Source: Minisyncoccota bacterium
GTDB lineage: Bacteria > Patescibacteriota > Microgenomatia > UBA1400 > PJMF01
DNA length: 42,073 nt
Direction of reading: 5' to 3'
NCBI GenBank assembly: GCA_009991965.1
Contig: JAACWQ010000004.1
Span: 1 to 42,073 of the forward strand
The notes below the pieces were generated by a model. It did no database searches, had not been told where the DNA came from, and saw only the letters and a program-made list of their open reading frames with translations. Below, one piece after another: positions 8,478 through 15,969 of the stretch; within the stretch, counting starts at the first letter, position 1; every line of letters starts with the position of its first letter. Made by a program: the position numbers and the translations under genes.

Positions 8478-8886
8478 GGGGATGTATTGCTTTGACGTAT
8501 GGCGCTCATTAACATCGGCAGGTCATCTTTGATAACAGATGTAAAACAGATCAAAACATAACTGCAAATTCAATTCGCAGCACAGTTGCAAAGGCAGGTA
8601 AAGCAGTCGCTGACTTCTTCACCATCACCCCAGCAACTTCAGCTTACGCTTTAGCGTAATATGACATTTAACATTTCACTCTCATGGGTGGTGAGTGTTA
8701 GGTGGAAACCCAGCCCGTGTGACTTGATGAATTATTTGGTTTATTCATCACTAAGCAACTAACGACCGAGGTTGTCTCTGTATGGTTTGGTCATTCACCG
8801 CAGCGACAATTAACCAAAAATGTTCTATACCTGTAGATGCTGTTTTTGTTCACATACGGACGGGGGTTCATTGCCCCCCATCTCCA
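8478..8886 (+). ncRNA. ssrA: Transfer-messenger RNA (ssrA) with a 31-residue tag
   Basis: This RNA fills the only gene-free stretch above 300 bases. The tRNA-like ends pair perfectly: GGGGATG (8478-8484) with CATCTCC (8879-8885), one G-U pair, discriminator A 8886. The T arm GGGGG-TTCATTG-CCCCC is at 8862-8878. A tag reading frame opens with resume codon GCA at 8564 and ends TAA at 8657-8659. It encodes 31 residues beginning ANSIRSTVAKAG and ending TSAYALA, the usual YALA-type degron. A hairpin TGATGAAT/ATTCATCA (8725-8750) lies in the pseudoknot region. CCA is not encoded. The T-loop has U where A58 is usual. The long tag is unusual compared with the ~10-residue textbook form. Confidence 0.93.
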
Positions 8887-8900
8887 CAAATTTAGGCTAT

Positions 8901-9164
8901 TCAGCGATAGATATCTCTTCTGTGCCCGATTCTCAAAATTAAAACTGTCTTTTTAAACTCATAGATATCGTAGAGAACTCGGTAATCCCCAATTCTTAGT
9001 CTGCATTGTGCAATCTCATGACGGACTAGCGGCTTAAACTGTTGTGGCCGCTGGTTAATTTTTAAATCTTGAATTGCTCTAATTATTTTCTTCTGAGCAG
9101 GCGAGGAAATTTTCTTCAGATCTTTCTTTGCTTTACTCGAAATTTGAATAGAAAATTTTGACAC
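8901..9164 (-). CDS. RelE/ParE-family toxin
   Basis: Eighty-seven residues with the RelE-superfamily layout: a basic N-terminal helix pair (SSKAKKDLKKISSPAQKKIIRAI), then RLRIGDYRVLYDIYEFKKTVLILRIGHRRDIYR, whose R-x-G-x-Y-R-V-x-Y and terminal HR-x-x-x-Y patterns are typical of ribosome-dependent mRNA interferases of the RelE/YoeB/StbE kind. It starts with GTG (9164); a GAGG overlaps that start. It follows the antitoxin by 9 bases on the same strand, the standard type II order. The gene ends 14 bases from the tmRNA 3' end. Confidence 0.87.
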   Translation of the reverse strand: MSKFSIQISSKAKKDLKKISSPAQKKIIRAIQDLKINQRPQQFKPLVRHEIAQCRLRIGDYRVLYDIYEFKKTVLILRIGHRRDIYR

Positions 9165-9173
9165 CTCGTCAAA

Positions 9174-9446
9174 CTACTTTTCTAATTCCAATACAAACTG
9201 ATCAAAATCAGTTGCTTTTCCTTGCTGATACTCTTCTCGCGCTTGAGCAATTTCTTTTTTTAGTTTGGGAGAGCTCAGCTCCATCATGATATCTTGTATT
9301 TCCTTATAGTCATCAAAAGAGATTGCAACAAAAGCTGGCTTACTACGATTAGTCACTACATAGTGACCACCTACATCGCTGATCTGCCGAGCCAAAGCGG
9401 GCAGTTGTGTCTGAAACTGTTTAATACCAAATACATTTTGTAACAT
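9174..9446 (-). CDS. Phd/YefM-family antitoxin
   Basis: Ninety residues. The N-terminal half (GIKQFQTQLPALARQISDVGGHYVVTNRSKPAFVAISFDDYKEI) is a Phd/YefM DNA-binding domain. The acidic C-terminal tail (REEYQQGKATDFDQFVLELEK) should wrap and inhibit the RelE-type partner encoded 9 bases downstream. Expression is probably autoregulated through the palindrome in its promoter. The ATG lies about 9 bases after the putative -10, so the mRNA leader is nearly absent. Confidence 0.88.
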   Translation of the reverse strand: MLQNVFGIKQFQTQLPALARQISDVGGHYVVTNRSKPAFVAISFDDYKEIQDIMMELSSPKLKKEIAQAREEYQQGKATDFDQFVLELEK

Positions 9447-9455
9447 ATATTGTTA

Positions 9456-9484
9456 AGTATGTCTTAAAGTACGTACTTTGTCAA
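9456..9484 (-). promoter_or_regulatory. Toxin-antitoxin promoter with palindromic operator
   Basis: Reading the minus strand, a perfect -35 TTGACA occupies 9484-9479. After a 17-base spacer comes CATACT (9461-9456), a 4/6 match to the -10. The spacer contains the perfect 14-base palindrome AAAGTACGTACTTT (9466-9479), which abuts the -35. A repressor bound there would block RNA polymerase, as expected for antitoxin autoregulation. Confidence 0.6.
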
Positions 9485-9489
9485 TTTGG

Positions 9490-10359
9490 TTAAAAGGAAA
9501 GCGAATTTAAAAACTTCTCAAAACCAGTGGCTTGCACTTCCTCACGTACTTCTCCTGTTTCATCATTAAGTATTATTTCCGCTGGAACACTACGTTTGAA
9601 GAAACCAAATAGACGCTTGGTCACCCCCACCTTTTGTCGATACTCAAGCTGTTGAGTATCCGAATTTACGGCAACCTCGATTGGCTCAGCACCATTGTCA
9701 AATAAACCAACCTCCTGCATACGCGCGATGGCTTGATCTGGCAGGTGATTGAGTGTCTTTTGCTCACCAGATGGAGTGGTTAGTGTTATTTCGTTGGTTT
9801 CAGAATTCAGTTCAAACCGCAACCCTTCGGGGATTGTCGCTTTGATTTGACGAGATTCCAGCTCAAGTCTGTGCCCGCCATCTACGTCTCTTGATTCCAA
9901 TTTTACTTTTTCCAACTCAGTTTTTCGCTCTACTCGCTCTTTGTGCACCTCTTCAATTTTAGCGTTGAACTCTTTTTCCATTTCTTGACGCTTTTCTTGC
10001 AAGACTGAGGGTTCAAATTTCATTTCCAAACGATCGGTTTGCAGTTGTTCAACTTTTTTGACCTGTTCCAATTTCTCTTTTGTCTTTTGCGCTTGAGGTA
10101 CAGTAGGCTTAATCTCAATTTCAGTGTGGTCACCACTTTTTTCGACCCGAATACTTTGCTTTTGCCGACTTAAAATTTGTTCACGCTTTGTATCTTGTAC
10201 TTCTTCTTTTCTTTCGCCTGAATCCGACTCACCTAAAACACTATTTTTGTATACAGAGATTACTCCTTTTGAGACATCAACCTCAAGAGCAACAGCTTGC
10301 TTTGTAATTACAAAGGAAAACACAAAAAAAACATCCAGCACAACTAACTTTTTCAGCAC
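9490..10359 (-). CDS. Exported coiled-coil protein of unknown function
   Basis: No family recognised. I place the start at GTG 10359 rather than ATG 10395. A perfect TATAAT (10371-10366) ends 6 bases before it, and the protein then begins with a compact signal peptide (LKKLVVLDVFFVFSFVITKQAVA). After cleavage come ~100 highly charged Lys/Glu-rich residues with heptad character, then a region alternating short beta-like stretches (EGLRFELNSETNEITLTTPSG) and a C-terminal KRLFGFFKRSVPAEIILNDETGEVREEVQ. It has the style of exported cell-envelope proteins. It is divergent from murI and upstream of the toxin-antitoxin pair on the same strand. Confidence 0.6.
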   Translation of the reverse strand: MLKKLVVLDVFFVFSFVITKQAVALEVDVSKGVISVYKNSVLGESDSGERKEEVQDTKREQILSRQKQSIRVEKSGDHTEIEIKPTVPQAQKTKEKLEQVKKVEQLQTDRLEMKFEPSVLQEKRQEMEKEFNAKIEEVHKERVERKTELEKVKLESRDVDGGHRLELESRQIKATIPEGLRFELNSETNEITLTTPSGEQKTLNHLPDQAIARMQEVGLFDNGAEPIEVAVNSDTQQLEYRQKVGVTKRLFGFFKRSVPAEIILNDETGEVREEVQATGFEKFLNSLSF

Positions 10360-10365
10360 AACATC

Positions 10366-10371
10366 ATTATA
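10366..10371 (-). promoter_or_regulatory. -10 box of the exported coiled-coil gene
   Basis: Perfect TATAAT on the minus strand, followed by GATGTT and then the GTG at 10359. The 6-base gap fits a leaderless start and decides against the longer reading frame from 10395. Confidence 0.55.
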
Positions 10372-10382
10372 GTGAAGACTGT

Positions 10383-10388
10383 TAAAAT
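10383..10388 (+). promoter_or_regulatory. -10 box of murI
   Basis: TAAAAT followed after 7 bases by the ATG at 10396, the spacing expected for transcription starting on the start codon. It is back-to-back with the minus-strand -10 at 10366-10371. Confidence 0.45.
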
Positions 10389-10395
10389 ACGCCAT

Positions 10396-11142
10396 ATGAT
10401 AATTGGCCTCATAGATTCTGGCATCGGTGGTTTTTCAATTTTACGCGCAACGCAAAAAGCGCTGCCGCACCATATGTACGTGTACTTGGCTGATCAAGCA
10501 AACTTTCCTTATTCACAGCGATCGACGAAAAATCTGATAGAGCTTGCAAAAGAACATGCTCGCGTTCTCATCGAAAAACACAACTGTTCTCTCATTGTCC
10601 TGGCCTGTAATACACTCAGCGTGGCAGCTCTCGCTGCTGTTAGAACTGCCTTTCCAGATACTCGATTTATCGGCACCGTGCCACCAGTCAACGTTGCAGC
10701 AAAATCACTCGGCAATGATGCAAACATCTTAGTTCTCTCCTCGGAGCGAACGGCTAAAAGTGAATATCTGCAACAGTTATTGGAAAATTTGTCTGGTCCA
10801 AATTGGGAAATACTTGGCTCAACAGATCTTGTCGAAGCGATTGAGGCAGGAGACGCAGCAAAAGTCAAACAGGTGCTCACTGCTATACGAGATTCGTACC
10901 CAAAAATTACATTTTCTGGAATTGTTTTAGGTTGTACACACTTCCCCTTAGTCGCCAACGAAATGCAAGAAACGTGGCCAGATGCTGAACTATTTTCACC
11001 CAGTGATGGCGTAGTGAAACAACTCAAGCAGATTTCGCCTGTAGAACCTACAGAACAACTAAGTTCTACTCCGCTGTTTTTGACAACGCCAGATTACTCA
11101 AGTTCTCTGCAACTGGAAAAACGCTACCATGCTACGCTATAA
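10396..11142 (+). CDS. murI: Glutamate racemase
   Basis: Makes D-glutamate for peptidoglycan by cofactor-independent racemisation with two cysteines. Both are present: ACNTLS (C71) and GCTHFPL (C180), along with the N-terminal IGLIDSGIGGFSILR loop and the YLADQANFPY segment. It has 248 residues from ATG 10396. I prefer this start to an ATG at 10372 because homologues begin right before IGLIDSG and a -10-like TAAAAT sits 7 bases upstream. The next membrane-protein gene begins 3 bases after the stop, so they are probably co-transcribed. Confidence 0.93.
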   Translation: MIIGLIDSGIGGFSILRATQKALPHHMYVYLADQANFPYSQRSTKNLIELAKEHARVLIEKHNCSLIVLACNTLSVAALAAVRTAFPDTRFIGTVPPVNVAAKSLGNDANILVLSSERTAKSEYLQQLLENLSGPNWEILGSTDLVEAIEAGDAAKVKQVLTAIRDSYPKITFSGIVLGCTHFPLVANEMQETWPDAELFSPSDGVVKQLKQISPVEPTEQLSSTPLFLTTPDYSSSLQLEKRYHATL

Positions 11143-11145
11143 CCC

Positions 11146-12876
11146 ATGAAACATCGACTTTCATTACTGTTTATTTTAATCATTTGCCTTCTGGCTGCAC
11201 GCACTTTATTTACCAACCAAATTGTGCGCGGCGATGATAGTGATTTTCATGGCGCAAGACTGGCAAATTATTATCTAGCTATCAAGCAAGGTCAGCTGCT
11301 GCCAGCTTGGGCTCCCAACCTCAATTATGGATACGGATATCCAATGTTTTTGTTTTCTTACCAAACATTGTATCTACTTGGATCATTTTTTTTTGCACTT
11401 GGCTTTAGCATTGAGCTGAGTGTAAATCTTGTCCTCGTACTTTCAATATTTTTGGCCGGTACTGGCATGTACATCTTTGGAGTTTTGGAAACCAAGCGTC
11501 CATGGCTTGCAGCCGTTGTAGCAGCTGTGTATGTCACCTCGCCATATCTATTGCTTGATATTTTTGTGCGCATTGCAGCAGCAGAAGTAGTTTTTCTAGG
11601 ACTTCTTCCGTGGATGCTGTTACTTATCAAACTACGAAATAAGTTGGTTTATCAACCTTTGCTTTGGTTTCTATTCTGGTCTCTTACAGTAGCTTGGCTA
11701 TTGTCGCACCCCTTGCTGGTAATGCTGTCCGTACCACTCCTACTCGGCTTGCTTTGGAGAGACGGTTTTTTTGTCGAATTACAACAAAAAGTCTGGCAAC
11801 CATGGTTAAAGTCATTTCTACTACTTGCTGCTGTTAGTATCGGCAGCTCTTTGTTCTTTTGGCTGCCACTCATTTTTGAAAAAAAGTTCACAGTTCTTAG
11901 CAGCAATATTTTAGTGAAAGAATACTATCTGCGCTTCCCAACACTTCTTCAGCTGTTTTGGACGGGTTGGGGCTATAACGGATTAGAAAATAATGGTGCC
12001 ACAAATATCTTTCCCATCATGATCGGTCCTATCTTTTGGTTATTATTTGCAATCTCTGCATTTCTCATTTTTCGTCGTAAAAAAACCAATAAACTACCAA
12101 AAACTCTCTACTTTTGGAGTATCGTATTTACAGCAAGCACATTTCTCCTTACATCGTACTCAAAAACGATATGGGATATTAGCCTAGTCCTCCCACTTCT
12201 CATGTTTCCCTGGCGATTGCTTTGGATGCCAGTGCTCGCAGGCAGCATGCTATTGCTGATTATCGGAAAACATCATCTATTGCAAAAAAAGTTAGAATTG
12301 AGTTTACTTATTTTGGTAGCAACTGTCGCTTCCTACCAAGCAATATTTTATGCACGTCCTGCGAGCTATATCAGCAAACCAGAAATTGAGTGGTTTGAGT
12401 ACCCAATGACCGCTACCACATGGGATGAATTACTAACCCGTGAGTGGGATGCACATAAAAATCTACGCCTTACTGAGGCAGTCGTTCTTAAGCCTGCTGG
12501 CAAGCTGCTTTTTGACGACAACAACGAAATAATAGGGAGTATTGGTAGCGTACAACAACAATTTTGGAACGGTACACAAATGAGATACTCTATAAAAACA
12601 GATCAACCTGCCACAATTGTGCAAAAAACAATGTATTTTCCTGGTTGGGTGGCAAGAGTTGACGGCATTACAACGGAAATTATTCACTCTGATCCTGAAT
12701 TTCCTGGTAGATTGGAAATTCCCGTTACGGCAGGCGAGCACACTATTGAAGTACAATTCACCAAAGAGACCTGGCCAAAAAAGCTCGGACTGTATATTTC
12801 TATCGCCAGTGTTGCTATTGGACTACTTACTCTTAAGCGCACTACCAGCCAGCGAAATCACAAACGTCACCGGTAA
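11146..12876 (+). CDS. Large polytopic membrane protein (6-pyruvoyl-tetrahydropterin-synthase-related type)
   Basis: 576 residues with about ten hydrophobic helices to residue ~420, then a ~130-residue soluble tail of beta character (MYFPGWVARVDGITTEI, HTIEVQFTKE) and a final helix. The N-terminus FHGARLANYYLAIKQGQLLPAW and GYGYPMFLFSY resembles the PTPS-related/GT-C membrane proteins common in uncultured bacteria, which recall YfhO and family 39-like glycosyltransferases. A role in envelope glycan transfer is an inference. It is in an operon with murI. Its last 54 bases overlap the convergent DUF4349 gene. Confidence 0.72.
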   Translation: MKHRLSLLFILIICLLAARTLFTNQIVRGDDSDFHGARLANYYLAIKQGQLLPAWAPNLNYGYGYPMFLFSYQTLYLLGSFFFALGFSIELSVNLVLVLSIFLAGTGMYIFGVLETKRPWLAAVVAAVYVTSPYLLLDIFVRIAAAEVVFLGLLPWMLLLIKLRNKLVYQPLLWFLFWSLTVAWLLSHPLLVMLSVPLLLGLLWRDGFFVELQQKVWQPWLKSFLLLAAVSIGSSLFFWLPLIFEKKFTVLSSNILVKEYYLRFPTLLQLFWTGWGYNGLENNGATNIFPIMIGPIFWLLFAISAFLIFRRKKTNKLPKTLYFWSIVFTASTFLLTSYSKTIWDISLVLPLLMFPWRLLWMPVLAGSMLLLIIGKHHLLQKKLELSLLILVATVASYQAIFYARPASYISKPEIEWFEYPMTATTWDELLTREWDAHKNLRLTEAVVLKPAGKLLFDDNNEIIGSIGSVQQQFWNGTQMRYSIKTDQPATIVQKTMYFPGWVARVDGITTEIIHSDPEFPGRLEIPVTAGEHTIEVQFTKETWPKKLGLYISIASVAIGLLTLKRTTSQRNHKRHR

Positions 12877-13728
12877 CCAAATAAGCATGTACAGGGCGGT
12901 GAGTAACGCCGTATTCCAGCCGAAGTGCCAAAGTGCAGCCAACATTCCCCAGCCCATTTCAAGCATTTCCCAACCGGTGGGTCGTGCACTTGGATCAAAG
13001 TAACGCGCACCATCTGCAACAGATACATCAACGCGGGCATACTGCACAGTTTCTTCGACCGAATCTTTTGAATTCTCTAGACTTTTGATCTGTGCTTGTA
13101 ATCGCTGCAACTGTAGTTCTAACTTACGTCGAGCGCCATCACTCAGACCATTCTCTGTATCTGCCAGATCAGCTTCTATCACTGAAGCTTCGTCTTGCAG
13201 TGCTGTGATTTGATCAGTTATTGAAACATACTGGCCTGTTTCATCTTGAATCGACGTATTCTCTGAAACAACCGTAACTACACCCTCCTTGATTGTTGCC
13301 AACACACTTGCGACTTTTTCACTTGGAACACGAGCTGAGATGTTGCCAACTTTGTAACGACCATACTTTTCAATGCTTTGAGAAAGTACGCGTCCGTCTT
13401 GAGCCAAGATGGCAGTGCGAATTCGCTCTGTGTAACTGCTGACATCTTTGACAACCAATTGTGAGTACGAACTTGTGCTATACAAGCGTTGATCGACACT
13501 GAGCGCATCATCCTGTTGCCAGGTCTCATCACTGAAAGGCATCATTTTTTCTGCAACACCTAGGTTCAATGTAGCTTCTTGCATCATGCCAAAGTCACCA
13601 CGTGTTTGTGTGTACATACCAACTGGTTGATATCTGGTAAAGAATTGAAAGCTAAGGTGCAACACCGCGGTCGCCAAAGAAAGAAAAAACGCAATGGCGA
13701 TCAATTTTTTTGAAAAAAGTTTTGACAT
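12823..13728 (-). CDS. DUF4349-type membrane-anchored protein
   Basis: Residues ~8-30 form a signal anchor and ~265-295 a C-terminal hydrophobic segment. Between them lie a beta-rich domain (YSQLVVKDVSSYTERIRTAI, YGRYKVGNISARVPSEKV) and a coiled coil (ARRKLELQLQRLQAQIKSLE), the arrangement of DUF4349 lipoprotein-like proteins. Function unknown. The start is ATG 13728: AGGAG sits 7 bases upstream, and the longer frame from 13758 would run deeper into ftsK. Only 4 bases separate it from the ftsK stop, so it is co-transcribed. The 3' end overlaps the opposing membrane-protein gene by 54 bases. Confidence 0.78.
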   Translation of the reverse strand: MSKLFSKKLIAIAFFLSLATAVLHLSFQFFTRYQPVGMYTQTRGDFGMMQEATLNLGVAEKMMPFSDETWQQDDALSVDQRLYSTSSYSQLVVKDVSSYTERIRTAILAQDGRVLSQSIEKYGRYKVGNISARVPSEKVASVLATIKEGVVTVVSENTSIQDETGQYVSITDQITALQDEASVIEADLADTENGLSDGARRKLELQLQRLQAQIKSLENSKDSVEETVQYARVDVSVADGARYFDPSARPTGWEMLEMGWGMLAALWHFGWNTALLTALYMLIWLPVTFVISLAGSALKSK

Positions 13729-13732
13729 AGAA

Positions 13733-15916
13733 TTACTCCTGTATTTCTCCTGCTTCAACGCTACGCAGGTGATCCATTATAGCTGATACCATTACTTCTC
13801 GTGGTTTACTGCCTTCTTGGGGGCCAACCATGCCAGCCGCGTGTAGTTGATCCAAAATGCGCGCTGCACGATTATATCCAACTGAGAATTTTCGTTGAAT
13901 CATCGACGATGAGCCCTTGCCCGCACTAGCTGCATACTGCGCTGCTTGAGTAAACAATGGATCGCGATCTTCTATTTGTACTTCTCCATCGGTTGCAATC
14001 GAACTTCCACCCTTACCAGTCATCGTGTACTTTGTGGTGACATCATCTTCGTACTCTGGCTTCTGACCCTGCGCCTTGATGAAATCTATGAGTGAACGAA
14101 TTTCGCTATCTGAAACATATGCGCCTTGGATTCTTGAAGGCTTTGCTTGATCAGGTGGAATAAACAACATGTCTCCACGTCCAAGCAGTTTCTCGGCACC
14201 TGGCGTGTCAAGCACAACTCGAGAATCAGTCATAGAAGAAACGTTGAAAGCTATGCGAGCAGGAATATTTGCTTTGATTAAACCGGTAATGACGTCAACC
14301 GATGGTCGTTGTGTCGCCAACACCAAGTGAATACCAACTGCACGTGCCATTTGGGCAATCCGAGTAATACTCTCTTCTACCTCTGCTGGAGCAAAAAGCA
14401 TCACATCTGCTAACTCATCGATAATAATGACAATACTTGGCATGGCAGAATGACCAGCGAGTTCGTTGTAGCCCGCAATATTTTTGACACCAACCTCTGC
14501 CAATTTCTTATAGCGCTCCTCCATTTCGTGCACTGCCCATTTGAGGGCCGAGACAACCTTCTTCGGTTCGACGATAACTGGGACGAGGAGATGTGGAATA
14601 TCATTGTAGCCAGTCAATTCAACACGTTTTGGATCGACCAAAATAAAGCGAACTTCGGCTGGACTGGCGCGGAACAACATTGAACACATAAAGGCGTTAA
14701 TCGCGACTGACTTACCAGATCCCGTGGCACCAGCAATCAGGACGTGTGGCATCTTGGCAATATCCATAACCACGGGCTGACCTGCAACGCTGATACCCAG
14801 TGAGGTAGCGAGCTTGGACGGATGCTTCTTCATCTGTTGCGAGGCGAGCATTTTTCGCAGGGTAACGTACTGTGCGGTGTAATTTGGCACTTCGACGCCG
14901 ACCAGCGAACGTCCTGCAATCGGAGCTTCGATACGAATCTGTCCTGTTGGAGCAGCCAATGCGAGCGCAAGATCAGTTGCGAGTCCAGTAATCTTTGAAA
15001 GCTTGGTGCCACGGGTAATTTCTAATGCGTATTGCGTCACAGACGGACCATAATTTACCTCAGACACTTTTGCTTTGATGCCAAAAGAGTCGAGGGTTGC
15101 CTCAATCGTTGCCGCATTCTTCCGCACATCACCGCGGTCTGCCTCACCACCTTCTGATTCATTCAAAAGTGACAATGGCGGATACTCCCAAATCATCTGG
15201 GCGTTTGAGGGAGTAAAGCCAGCTGGTAACTCACCGTCTTTGCCTGCTTGGGCGATTTGCCTGGCAGCCTCAACAGCTGTGCCAGTTTTGCTTGTCGGGT
15301 CTTCCTCGATCGCTTTTCCTTGGTTAATCTGAAATGGTGTCGCCCCCCCAGTTTTGCCAAATGGAAAGGTAATTTTGGGAAGTGACAATCTACTTTTAGA
15401 TTTTGGCTCCTCACTTGCAGCAGCAATATCAGCCGCATCTTTTTTCTGTCGCAGGCTAGCGAGCCAATCGGCCAGCTCAACAAACGAGGTTTGGAACAAG
15501 ACAAGTAACCCAGCAACAAGGACGGCTAAAAAGAGAAAGTAGCTACCGATGGGTGTGAGTAATGCACCAATGTTTGCAGCGGTGACTACGCCAACACTAC
15601 CGGTCTGAAAAAACCCAAGTATACCGGTAAAACAAAGTACAGCGCCCAAAAATGAGTGTGGTCGTGCCCAAATCCAACGACTGCGAAAGAATACCACTCC
15701 ACCTGAGAAAAACAAGAATGGCAAAAGCAACGCGGATAAACCCAACTTTGCGAACAGAAATGCATTAATTGTCTGAAGTAATTTGCCTTGCCCAGAGAAT
15801 GAAACGATAACTAGAATGCCGCAGAGAAACAAAGTCACTGCAGCCAAAGAATGCAGGGTGCCATCTTTCAATTGCAGTGGTGATTTTTTCTTGTTTCTAC
15901 GCTTACGTTTCTTCAT
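13733..15916 (-). CDS. ftsK: DNA translocase FtsK/SpoIIIE
   Basis: Hexameric DNA pump that clears chromosome ends through the division septum. There are four N-terminal membrane helices (residues ~22-145) and a short linker (~150-245), much shorter than in E. coli. The motor has Walker A GATGSGKS at 396-403, Walker B IVIIIDELAD and the LVLATQRPS motif. The C-terminal gamma winged helix (FSVGYNRAARILDQL) reads KOPS-like polarity sites. 727 residues, typical for compact genomes. A TATAAT ends 8 bases before the ATG, suggesting a leaderless mRNA. Confidence 0.96.
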   Translation of the reverse strand: MKKRKRRNKKKSPLQLKDGTLHSLAAVTLFLCGILVIVSFSGQGKLLQTINAFLFAKLGLSALLLPFLFFSGGVVFFRSRWIWARPHSFLGAVLCFTGILGFFQTGSVGVVTAANIGALLTPIGSYFLFLAVLVAGLLVLFQTSFVELADWLASLRQKKDAADIAAASEEPKSKSRLSLPKITFPFGKTGGATPFQINQGKAIEEDPTSKTGTAVEAARQIAQAGKDGELPAGFTPSNAQMIWEYPPLSLLNESEGGEADRGDVRKNAATIEATLDSFGIKAKVSEVNYGPSVTQYALEITRGTKLSKITGLATDLALALAAPTGQIRIEAPIAGRSLVGVEVPNYTAQYVTLRKMLASQQMKKHPSKLATSLGISVAGQPVVMDIAKMPHVLIAGATGSGKSVAINAFMCSMLFRASPAEVRFILVDPKRVELTGYNDIPHLLVPVIVEPKKVVSALKWAVHEMEERYKKLAEVGVKNIAGYNELAGHSAMPSIVIIIDELADVMLFAPAEVEESITRIAQMARAVGIHLVLATQRPSVDVITGLIKANIPARIAFNVSSMTDSRVVLDTPGAEKLLGRGDMLFIPPDQAKPSRIQGAYVSDSEIRSLIDFIKAQGQKPEYEDDVTTKYTMTGKGGSSIATDGEVQIEDRDPLFTQAAQYAASAGKGSSSMIQRKFSVGYNRAARILDQLHAAGMVGPQEGSKPREVMVSAIMDHLRSVEAGEIQE

Positions 15917-15924
15917 ATTTATTT

Positions 15925-15930
15925 ATTATA
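15925..15930 (-). promoter_or_regulatory. -10 box of ftsK
   Basis: Perfect TATAAT on the minus strand ending 8 bases before the ftsK ATG at 15916. The position 17 bases upstream carries only TGAAGA as a weak -35. Confidence 0.55.
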
Positions 15931-15969
15931 GGATATAACAAATTTTATCTTCATGGCAAGTACTAAAAT

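Noticed and set aside
8660-8900. A short protein gene in the gap before the toxin gene
   Set aside because: The sequence belongs to the tmRNA pseudoknot and tRNA-like region; no coding-like frame with a start signal is seen.
10372-10395. ATG 10372 as murI start
   Set aside because: It would add MKTVKIRH before the conserved IGLIDSG, and the -10-like TAAAAT lies within it.
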